Origin: Diplonema japonicum
Taxonomy: Eukaryota; Euglenozoa; Diplonemea; Diplonemida; Diplonemidae
DNA: 64,000 nt
Assembly: GCA_964019335.1 (NCBI GenBank)
Contig: OZ025657.1
Location: 558,001 to 622,000, forward strand
Reading direction: 5' to 3'
The notes beneath the pieces are model-generated. The model ran no database searches, had not been told where the DNA came from, and saw nothing but the letters and a program-made list of their open reading frames with translations. Of the stretch, positions 29,805 to 41,000 are shown piece after piece (position 1 is the first letter of the stretch; every line of letters begins with the position of its first letter). The position numbers and the translations under genes were made by a program.

Positions 29805-31207
29805 TCACATGTTGCCAATCTCTGCCTCAACCTCCCTCGTCTTGCCCTGTTCCAACATCTGTTCCCACTTCACAAGCTTAGAATTTCCGCTGATCTGTAA
29901 TGTAATGTAATGTGATGTAATGTAAATCATACCATGATGTTCACTAGCTGCACCTCAGACTTCCCAAGACGGTCAGCGTTGGAAACATCCCATTTGCCTC
30001 CGACAGAAGCAGAGTCCACACCAGCTGTGCCACGGGCCTGCAGACCCATCTTCTTGCACATGTTCTTGAAGTCCTTCCTCTGCGACACAAGAGGGATGTT
30101 CAACATTTGTCCAGCACGCAGACCCGTCCCAAGGTTGGATGGGCAAGTCAAGATGTAGCCAAGGTGCTCGTTGTGCATGAAGTCGTAGCCCTCTGACTTC
30201 AACACCTTCTGTACCTCGTTGCACGCTGTCGAGAACCTGCGGAACACATCCTTGATGTCGTCACCCTTCTGCATCGACACGATCCTCAGGTGGTCCTCCT
30301 CACCCACCCACACGAAGAAGTTCTTCGCGTCGTTGTGGAAGATCCCACGGGCGTCAGGCCAGTGTCTCCCCATCCCACTCGCCAGCAGAAGTGTCGAGTC
30401 GGGCTCCTGGAACAGATTCCCAGCAGACCTCAGTTCCTCTTCCTTCTTCTCGGACATCCCACCCATCTTGGGTTGGTACGACATGCTCCCATGGAGGGGG
30501 AAGTAGTCACCCTTCAAAACACCCTTCAGGTTCAACAACCCCTTCACACACACCCTCTCCAGCTCCCTGCGTTCATCGAAGCCGATGGCGGGCGGGAGCC
30601 TGATGCCCCTCACAGACCTTCCCGTGCGCACCCTCGAGGTGAGGACGTACTTCCCACTGGGGTCGATCTTGGTGTCGAGGACGTGGTTGATGTCCATGTC
30701 GGTGGGGTGCTTCGCGTTCCTCGGGTACCCCCCGTGCCTGGCGGAGATGACAGGCTCGAACAGGTCTGCAAAGACGGTGAACGACTCCTCGTCGCCGGCG
30801 GTGATCCCGCAGGTCTTGATCATCGGGTGCCCTGGGTTGTCAACACCCGTTTTGATACACTTCGCAAGGGTCACACCATTCTTCGTGGTGACATCCTTGT
30901 ACTTGGCGTAGATCTCAGGGTGGTCCCTCAGGAACTCAGCCATAAAGCTGGAGTGGTTCGTCATGTCGGGCATCTGGTCGGGAGTGAAGCTTGCCGGGTA
31001 GGTGGCACCCTTCTCGGTGCAGTAGTACTCCTTGTCACCGCAGCCGGCTTGGATCCACTTGGGGAGCTTCCTCACGCCGGGCGACATCGCCTTCGGGGGG
31101 TAGTCGAGAGAGGCACAGTTCCCACCTCCCTTCCCAAATGAGGCGATTCCGAACCCTGCAGTGCACGCAGCTGCTAGACCGAGTCCGCGCTTCATGGTTT
31201 TCGACAT
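29805..31207 (-). CDS. Creatine kinase, copy B (different leader)
   Basis: Exons 29933-31207 and 29805-29894, with a 38-nt intron; 454 residues. From CASLDYPP onward it matches copy A almost exactly at a constant DNA offset of 2065, including the intron. Differences I see are Asp to Ser in the PADFTP/PASFTP segment and changes in the last codons (AEIAKM in A, AEIGNM in B). The leader is different (MSKTMKRGLGLAAACTAGFG, then IASFGKGGGN) but of the same type, so targeting may be shared or subtly different. All catalytic signatures (RVRTGRSVRG, CPSNLGTGLRAG) are intact. Confidence 0.93.
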
Positions 31208-31563
31208 TTAGTTCCTGCTTTTCTTTTTCCCTTTTAGCTTCAGAACCTTAGGGAAGTGTGGTGTTGAGGACAAAAAAGGGAGGTCGAAGAAGAAGAAGAA
31301 GAAAGAAAAAGAAAAATCAATTAAGAGCAGTTGAGGCGAAAAAATATTTGTAAATAAAAAAAGAAAGAAAGATGAGATGTGGAGGAGAGGGAGGATATTT
31401 CTTCTGAAAAAAATAAAATGGCTCAGTGAGAGAGAGTTAAGTCACCTCCCACCGCTCACAGGCCACGGGAAGGAGCGGCGCAAAAGTTTGCAGGCTTTTT
31501 CTTTCTTGTTCTTCCTCCCGTGTGTGTGTGTGTGTCCCCTAAAAACCCTCCCCAAATCACTAC

Positions 31564-31605
<42 letters not shown>

Positions 31606-32004
31606 TGTTATTTATCCCTCCCCGAAGCGTTTATTCTGATTTCTGTAAACCTCCATTCCTTGAGGCAAGCCCCCACAATATAAAACCGCGGCGAAAAAAG
31701 AAAATGTGTCATATACACAACGAAGAATGGAAAGAAAAAAAAAAGAAGAAAAAAACACACTTTTTTTTTCTGAGTTTTTTTATTTTTATTTTTTTTTCTT
31801 AAATACCCATTTCTAAAACCCTGCCTTTCCAAAAGAAAGAAAAACTATGGTACACAAAAAAAAAAGGATAAAAAAATAAAAAATAAAAATAAAAATAAAA
31901 ATAAAAATAAAAATAAAAATAAAAATAAAAATAAAAACAAAAATAAAAATAAAAACAACACTTTTTTTTTCTTTTTTCTCGCACCCTTTCCCCCCCCCCT
32001 TTTT
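31208..32004. other. Intergenic with homopolymers and a hexamer microsatellite
   Basis: It has a long A run (about 31566-31602), an A-rich block, and the AAAAAT array. No gene is supportable. Confidence 0.5.
31871..31956. repeat. (AAAAAT)n microsatellite
   Basis: About 13 copies of a 6-nt unit, with a few T-to-C variants near the right end. Confidence 0.9.
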
Positions 32005-35000
32005 TTAATGCACATCTGTAGTGTCACAATGCCTAATGGCGAGAAGAAGTTGTTCCCGTAGAATAGCAGCAGTTGAAAAGCGCGGGAGGTCAAGCTGGTT
32101 GAAGCACGTGTGCGCCATTGGAAGCGAGTCTTTACGGTGCGACAGAGCTATGCGTTCGATTCTAATTTGCAACGGTTGATGAAGAGGCATTCTAGGTCGT
32201 CCCGTGACGAACCTGAGAAACCGCTGTTTGTCAAGCCTCGAACATGTGGTAAGCACAGACCAAAGATCATGTGTTTCCTCCTCCGTGATGCTGAAACCAA
32301 GCCTCGCGTTCTTCGCCAGCTCCCCTATGTCGACATCGGGCTTCCCACAAATCCTCGTTTCGATCTCCTGAGCAGAGAGTAAGGCCAACACAATGTTGGG
32401 CACAACCTCCAGCATCCCTTTCCTCAAGCTGTTGATCTGTTGGTCTGACTCCTTCAGCTTTGCCTCCGCCGCCAACTTACAATATTTATGCCTGTTTTGC
32501 AAGGTTACAGGTATCTGCCTTCCATGAGGAACCAGATCGTGCAACAGGCACCTCTTCTGCTGGTCCTGATGCCCTGGTACCGCAAAGTAAAGCATTAACT
32601 CAGAAAATTCTTCCTCAGTCAAATCCTGACCTCCGCTCCGTGCTTCCTTCGCGATGCCAAGCGTCCTGAAGAACTCGGCATCGTAGTGATCCGCTTGGCT
32701 GCATGGTTCCCACACCAGCTTCTTCCAGAACAGCGGGTGCAAGTCGATGCCGAGGATGTCGTTCGTTCGAAGACAAGTCCCCATCAGCCTCCCTATCGTC
32801 CCTAGCAGCGCGAGTTCCTGTTGTCGTATTTTTTTTTCTTTTTTCTTTTGCAGTAAACATACCTCAGGGTTCGTGCAGTTCGGGTTGAGGTAGAACCTGT
32901 CCTCACAAGGAATGAGCAGGTTGGAGTTCGGTGCCATCAGTTCCTTTTTTTTTTTTTTTTTTTTTTTCTAAATAAATATTTGTTTACAACATACCTGGCT
33001 GATAGATGACAGCAAGTCCTTATACAGCCCTCCGATATCAATACCATCCTCGCCGGAGAAGCGCACAGCGAAGGCAGGAGTGGAGCACGACAGTTGCACC
33101 GACCCGTCACATAGGTGTGAGTGCAGTTGGGGCAGAAGAGTCGTCGGCTGGTGGAAATGGGCTTCTTTCGTATCTGTGGTAAGATGAAAACCCAAAGTAC
33201 CCCTCGAGACATACCATCGTTGTGGTCAGGGTACCTGTTGAAGGTGAGGCATGCCTTGCCAACGGTTTCGACCTTTGGTGTGTGATATTTACAACAACCG
33301 AATACCTCAGTTTGCTTTAGTGCCGTGCTCACTACTGCGTCTTTGCACTGCGTCAGCAGCAGCCCCTTCGTGGCCATGAAGCGCTTGGCGAGCTCTGAGT
33401 TCCGTGTCCCATGCTGTGTGAGATCCAAGTAATACACAATGGGGATCAGCAGCACAGAGTTGATATTATACAGCGTCATCAAACAAGCGCTGACCTCAGT
33501 GCGTGTCAAGTCCGGAAGGGGGATAGAGATGCCACCAGCGATTTCTGTCATAAACGCAGTGCTGCTGGGAGCCTGAAGGTCAGGATTGATGTGGTGCTGC
33601 AGTGCCCTGTGGTCATGTGGTCATGTTGTCGTGCCGCAAGCAGCATACCTATACACCGCGTCGGGCGACAGCCTGAAGAGCGTGTTACCGTTCTTTGACA
33701 ACGAACTTACGAGCTGTGAATGCAGTTTTGTTTTAGTATGTATCACGTTACCTGTGCGAAGGCTGACCACTGCTTCACCCCCAGCACAGGGTGTACGCCC
33801 TCCCGCACTCCACCAGGTTTCCCCCACCGGTACGCGTTGATGAGAGAAGAATCGATGTCCGGAACTGTGTTGTCTCATGATTTATATTGTCACACACCTG
33901 GAGCGGGTAAGAAGACTGTAACCGTCGTGACAGCACGCACTTCTGTGCTGCGAAGCCGCCTGCGGCGGCTAACTAAGTCATGGTGGTGCTTGGATACGGG
34001 AGCGGCTTCAATCCATGCACGAGGCACATCAGGGCGCCTCTGCGCTGTAAGTATGGAAGGCAGGGCCAGCGGTTTGTCACTGGTAATGCGGGAGACAAAG
34101 TCCTCGAAGCCTTCGAGAAGGGCAAATATAGAGTCTTTGGCGGAGCGTGCTGGGACGGACTGGATGAGGTCGTCCAATAGGTCCGACGCACCGGCGGTTA
34201 CCAGTCCGTGACGCAACCTAACTAGTAGCTCAAGAGCAGCATGCCACACGGGGGCACCTGCAGACAGCGGGGCGGTCCTGTGTGCAGCCAAAACATGTCG
34301 CAGCAACGGCCCCAACGCTTCCACACCCTCAGTCACCGCAAGTGGCGGTGATGACCCAACATACTGCTTCAAGAAGATTGGTGCCAGATCAGCAACAAGC
34401 GCTAATGCATCCCTCCTTTTCCTTTTCGAGTGCATGTGCGCAGCAGCCACGAGTGCGGCCAATATAGAGACTCCTTTCCTGGTGTTCACTTGCGGGACAC
34501 CTTTCAGTATCGTCATCAGCGGCCACCTCCCGCTCCTAGACTCCTTACCGTGTGCTCCCAACAGCAAGGGACGCAGCACAGCCAATGCCGTGTCGAACGA
34601 AGAGTGGAATATCCAACTCCTTTTCGTGCTCGTTAAGGCTGGGGCCGAGTTTGTAAGTGGCTTCATCAATTGCACGCCGTTCCATTCAGTTGGCGACCAG
34701 CCTAGCTGGTGATGCAGCCATTTCCCGCACTGCTTGACTTCCGCAACAACCTGTCCCGGCAGCAGTGCGGAAAACACAACAGAGAGCACAGAAGGCGACG
34801 GTGTGATTTTGACGAGCGAGTCTGGCATAGCAGCAAGAACCTTCCACCTCTGTACGTGCTGAGGTACAACTTCTTGCGGCTGACAAGCCAAGCTTAGTAG
34901 TCTGCCCATAAGGGTGTGCAGTGCAGCCACACCTCCTAGTTCGACGACGCACTCCGAAATGGCCAAGGCAGCTGTGGTACTACGAGTCGTCACCTTAGGG

Positions 35001-38000
35001 TTATGGTCCAGTAGAGAGGCTACGAATTCACCAGCATTTTCCCATTTCCCTTTCCAGTCTAGCAGGTTGGGGAGTTCCCGCGCAAGAGGAGACGGAGTAA
35101 CTACTTGCATGTTGGTGATGGTGGATTCTGATTCAGGTGCTAAAATGCTTATAACCGCCCGAGACGCTATGGCGCAGAGGGAAGTTGACACGTCGAGAAG
35201 GCCCAGCCACAATTTCACCACAGGTGCAGCGCTCACAATCTCACGGATGCCCTGCATGTCTACAATGCAATCGGGTGTTCGTCTGTCCAGCGCTTGGCAT
35301 CCTAAGCAGGAGCACCCTTTGTGCTTTCCACATCTGTTTGTAGTATACATCTGGCAGTATCCGCACGTACACAACGTTTCGCCATTCGCAACAGCCCCGC
35401 AGCGATACAGGCCATCAAGCCCTTTCGTCGCAAGTCTTCCTTCTGTGTTGGGGATGGCTTCTTGTGCCTCAGCGCCAGCCGATTCGCTGATCGAAGGAAA
35501 CAATGCGGCGACCTCGGCACCCCCCGAGGCCATCTCTGACCCCAAGCACTGCAGGTATGGCAGTTTCTCGCATTTTTCGCTCTGTGTGAGTTGAAGTTGT
35601 GAAAGTAGGCATACCGAGAGCAGAATACTAAGGAACCTCCTGGGACCTTGGAATTTTGCAATTGGAGACGCAGGGGAGACCGGAGACTCCGGCGTTTGCA
35701 CAGGAACGCCATTCTGTTATCATGTTTTTTTTTATTGTATAGAGCATACCGCTGTGGCCTGAGGGCTCTCGCTGTTCACGAAGTGCAGTTGGGATATATC
35801 GGTGAACTGATGGCCGTGGTCAACATGTACTACACCCCGCCTGAAGCACCTGCCGCATAGATCAAAGTCGGGACACGTGTTGCAGCGGTACCACCCCGCA
35901 GACCAGTCGGACGAGTCGATCTGAAGCGGATGGTGCCCGCACCCATCACACGAGTGAGTGCTGCGTTCCACGTACTGATGGAAGTCCAGTCTCGGGTCAA
36001 CCTTCAGCGCACGCTTGGGAATCTGCGGCCGCCTCCGGGTGACTTCTTTCGAGCCCCAGGCCGTACCCGCTAACGCATTCAACTGGTGAATCGACAACGC
36101 CTCAAGATGCGCCCTCGACGGTGCCAATGCGACCTCTGAGGACCACCCATTGCTAGGAGTGTACGCCCAGCTGGCCACATCCCCTAGAAGGTCTTTATTC
36201 TCCAACAAAGCCGTTCTCGTCTGGTTCGGGTAGTGCTCTGCATACGCTTCAAGCAGCCTCAGACACCCCACTAACACCCAGTTTGAGATTGCACTTGGAG
36301 CTGACTTGTTTGCGCCCTTCACGTACATAATGCCTAGTCTGTCAACAGGGTCTGGCAACGTGGATAGCAGACCAATGAAAGAATGACACTCGTCATCAGC
36401 GAGGTTTTCGCAGGAATGCTCTGCAAGCATTCTCAGATGTGGTAGAGGGTCCTGCACGTTACGATTGGTCTCTTGGACATCGCACACAGTCGCTTTGGCG
36501 AGGGAGAAGGCAGCCTTGGTGGCCTGAAGTGTTGCTGACAAGAGATCACCGATTTCTGGAGAGGGTAGTGGAGTAGAGCAGGCAACGGGGCCATCTGCTG
36601 GTTCGAGGCGTGAAACAACAACCTCACGGGCGACACCATCTGCCAGGACCCGGGCAGAGTGCAACGTGGGGTACCATTCCGTCACTGTGGCTAAAGTGGA
36701 CGCTGCACCGGGGGAGTGCACAAGGACGCGCATCCCACACTCTGTGGTAGAGGGCAGTGCACCCAACACCCTCAATGCAACCAAGAATCCGGACCCCACC
36801 GAAGTGTCTAGGATAGAGGCCATTGACCTGGGCTTTGCGTTTACAGCATCTGCGAACCGCGTGAGCCTTCCTCCGATGGCTGTAGCCACCGTGTTTTGCC
36901 AGAGGTTCGATCCGAGCAGCGCGCGCAGCAGGCAACTTGACGCAACAGCCAATTCAGACGGACCAGACTGCATGAAGGGCAGACAAGGCAGCATGAGCTC
37001 TTCTAAGAGGCGAACCATGCCATCTCCAGGTATGTGGCATTCCAAAGGCCGTTCAATGGGCAGCGGCCCATCTTCTGTAATCCCCATGTGTGAGAACGCT
37101 CGGCTCAAACCGCCCTTCCACGAAGTGCTGACTTTTCCTGACGCGTCTAGACCGCCTTTCTGTGATTGTTGCACAACTGATTGTATGATGCTGTCCCATT
37201 CATCAGGAGATGACTGGGAGACTACAGGACACAACACTCCTAAAGCCTGAACCCTCAGTACTAAAGGAGCTTCGGGGTCAGAAGCGAGTCGGAAAAGCGC
37301 TTTTGTCGTGTCATCTGGCACCAAAGGCTTCAAAACCCCCTTGCCCGCAGCTACCCTAACAAGGACCGCCAATGCAGCACGCGCCCTGCCCCACTTCACG
37401 TTTGATTTCAGCACAGTAGAAATCCCTGATGAAATTAGGCTCGTGATAGGCTTAATGACCTTAGGGTTGGTCACTCTAAACCTCGCCGTCTTCAGAGCAA
37501 CGGATGTCATGGCTCTCCATGCGAGCGAGCGCACACGGATCCCGAGTACCTCGACTTCGGAGAGCTGCTTGACGAAGGGGTGGCGAGCTGCGAATTTAAA
37601 AGGCGGAGAGAAGCGGCACTGGAGGCATGCCTTGGAGCCTAGCCAGATAGCAGGGTGCCATTCACCTCCTGGGACAGCTGCGTGAAAACCAACAAGCTTC
37701 CCGTTGCGTGTGAAGTAGACCTCGTTGGTGCCCTTCAAAATGCCGCACCCGATGGTCTGCCCAGCAATATAACCCACCAGCACAGATGACGACCGAGACG
37801 ATGCCGAGCTAGCCCCAGGCAGCACACCGGCGCTCTCGGGGACGTTCGGTGCGTCAGGGCCAAGCTCCGCTGCGAAGGTTCCATCTGACTTCCACCACAC
37901 GAATTGCTTTGGAGCCCCACCCTCAGCAGGCGGCGCCCTTGCCACGCCAATAGCCATCGTGTGCTTAGGGTGTCTGTCGATCATGGACTGCATTGAAGGT

Positions 38001-41000
38001 ACCGACGACAGTCTAACTTCAAAATACTCGCAGGAGGCAGTCGCGTCTCTCGGGGCATTGGGCCTTGGCGCGTCAAGTACCCAGGGCTTCACTGTGTGCA
38101 GCACTTCCGTCTCTGATGCCACTGCCGATGGTGCAGGTGCGTCGTGGTTGTCCCACACCCACCCAGAGTTGCTGGGTTCTGCCCCGGGTGGGGAGTACAC
38201 AGCAGCCCCTAGGGCATCAGCCGATAGCTTCAAGGAGAGCGATCCTCGCCCAATAGTAGAACTGCCTCGCCAAAGCTCGGGGTCGAGGTGATGGTGTGTG
38301 GATGTCTGCAGAGCTGACTGGTCGTCAGAAGGAAGTGCACAACTGTCGTGTAACTTTTTCAAACCCCCTACGGCCTCCAGCCTGAGAAGATCGCTCTCAG
38401 TCCAGTCCAAGTTTAAGAGGGTCATTTGAAGGGAGCGGAGCTGCGCCATCTGCGAAGGGCTGACTAGCGCATCGGCGTCGAGAGCGGTTTTAAGTAAATC
38501 GAAAAACTCACCCTGAATCGTGCCGCATGCATCAGGACCAGAGCCTTGGCATCCGGCAAGGGGGTGCGCACCGCAAGCAGCAACACAAGCAACAGACACT
38601 CTGAGGACTTCCAGCAGTACGAACCCTTTAGGTACAGTGGCCAGCGGTAGTTTAGCAGCCTCCTTAACAAATTTCGCGCAATTGGTTAAGCCCTCGGCAC
38701 GTTTCTCGGCTAGTTCTCTTTGTGAGAGAAGTGCTTCTTCGAGCTCTTCGAGATCCAAATTCGGTGCGATGCACAACCTGAGCAGCTCGGACGCGGCAGA
38801 AAGCGTGTTATCATCATGCTGGTCGGACACGACCAACCTCCTTTGCACTTCGGTCAGCTCTGCTGTACTGGGCCTCCTTGTCAACGCTTGTTTCTGGCTG
38901 CTAGTATTCTTCAGCCCCATTTCCCTGACCTTTGTAACCATGAACCTACATCTCTTCACGAACGTGTCGATCACAAGGTCGTCGCCTTCGTCGGCAGAAC
39001 GGAGCCTCGTGCATATTGTGTCTCTGTGCAGCTCTACAGCTGTGAGCAATGGAAGCAGCGTGGCATTATCTGTAGGGCACGGGCAGGGCAGAGTCAGACG
39101 GATAAGGGCAGCGAGCATGGCACGCAACATCGTTGCAGTCCCAATACCACCAGGGACGATTCTGTGCCCTAACTCCGCTACGAGACCCTTCCAGAGGCTC
39201 ATCCCGGAGTCGGTGCCGTCGATGATCTGTACACAAATATCGTCTTGAGGGGTCTTCACTATGCCACCTTGGAAGATGATAGAAGTGGTTACCCACTCGA
39301 GTACCGGAGGCGAGGGGCACTGCGTAGGTGGCACGTACCCACAGATTTGTGTCGACGCAGTCATCACAGACGCGATGAGGTCCAGCAGCCAGCCAGTCCG
39401 AGGTGCTTGCTCTGTTCCAAAAGCTCGTAGGATCCCGCTGACAGGTCTTGCACTCTCACGGTCGGAGCCCGTGCGCCTCCTCCTCCTGTGTTCCTTCTGC
39501 ACTTCGGCCACTACAAGACGCGATGTTTCAAGTGTCACCCTGGTCTGTCTCATTTCACCCATCTCATTCGAATGCAGCAGCGAGCCCGGTCTGTTCGGGT
39601 CCCAGTACACGACAGTATAGTCACCTGTTGTATTTCTTTTCCCTTTCGTGTGCATACCAGTTGTGTCTATTGTTAACGCAACACTTGTTGCAGAACCAAA
39701 CTCATACGCATCGCATGAACCAGGGCCACTGGAGCCAGTTAGCCTGATTTCATGCCACAGTGTGGCGGCCGCTTCTGAGGAACTGATCGCTGGGTGGTCC
39801 ATAGGGTGCTCGCGTGCTAGGTCCACGAGATTGTTCTTCAAAGACCCCAAGAGTGCCCGTAGGTCGCAGAAGCCGGCAAGCTTGGTATGCAGCATAGGCA
39901 GCGCACCCAACAGCAGAGGCACCAGTGTGGATGTTGCTGTGGGCGTATCAGGTGTTTCTTCCCCTGAAATCTTGAACAGCTCTGTCGTATACTCCGCCAA
40001 ACGCTTTACTGCTTCATCATCGCCCAGTGTTGCAGAGGCAACCACGCAGCGCTGAAGTGCTACAGCCAAAGGAAGAAGAGGGGGTGCATCAGGTTGACGA
40101 ACTGCCGCGAGAAGCTGCTTTAGAGTAACACTGACGGAAGCACCACGAAGGAGGTAGTGCGCTGACGCTCCAGCCAGGGCGCCTACCAACACATTGAGCA
40201 CCGTGCGTTCAGACCTCGACAACGGTTTCGACGAGCCCCAGCCTTGCTGCAGCAGCTTCTGGAACTGCGACACCTTCGACGTTGTGGACGGGAAAAACAC
40301 CCCAGCAGGGACACCAGACTGCAGCAGGTCTTCAACTGCCTTGGTCAGCGTGGGCGTGGTCCACGAGTCGTCATCAACTACAGCACACGCATGCGTGTAG
40401 AGTTCTTCAAGCATTGCGCTGTTGCGTCGGATGGCGTGCGGCGACCACCCATTCTGGCTGAAGCAAGCATTCAGTAGACCAGCAGCACCTTTGCACAGGT
40501 CAACATCGCGTGTTTCCCTGCCCAATGCTAAAAGTCTACACAACCGCTTCAAGCACGACACAACAGGGGATAAGTACAATGCAGACAACACAGCAGGTGC
40601 TGACGATGTGTGCCTATGAGCAAGAGACGCCAGCACGTTCAGCATCCCTTTTCCAGCAGCCTTTGACCAGTGGTCGCCCGCTGTGTTCACCTTAGGTACG
40701 TCTTCATCAAGTGACGCCTCTGAGCTTCCGCCGTAGCCAGCAACAAGCAAGCCAGTGGGTTGTGAAAGTGCCCAAACATCACCGGAAACAGCATCAAGTG
40801 CAAGGGGGCCATCCAAAGGCAGTGTAGAACCACCTTCACCGCCTTCAGCCACGCCACCTACTGGTACTCCAAGTGGCACCAATTGCTCCCTCAGGAGGTG
40901 CCCCGTGTTGGCATCGTATGTTGAGATTACACGACCCCCTCCTGGGCCACCGGATTGTTTCGGCACTGAAAGCATCAGTTCCTTGTCCGCTGTAAACACC

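Noticed and set aside
28225-31141. Long plus-strand open frames (up to 356 codons) opposite both creatine kinases
   Set aside because: They mirror the conserved coding strand exactly in both copies; stop-free antisense frames are expected from the codon usage of the sense strand.
27740-31207. Arginine kinase as the identity of the tandem phosphagen kinases
   Set aside because: The specificity loop is the longer creatine-type TGVDNPGHP and the reactive-Cys motif is CPSNLGTGLRAG; arginine kinases have a shorter loop and a different sequence after the Cys.
32476-32508. 33-nt GT-AG segment in the HECT domain that could be an in-frame intron
   Set aside because: It encodes part of the conserved HECT pattern NRHKYCKL, so it should be coding.
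36895-36915. GGTTCGATCC, a tRNA T-arm-like sequence
   Set aside because: It lies inside the HECT ligase coding exon, and no acceptor or anticodon stem can be formed around it.
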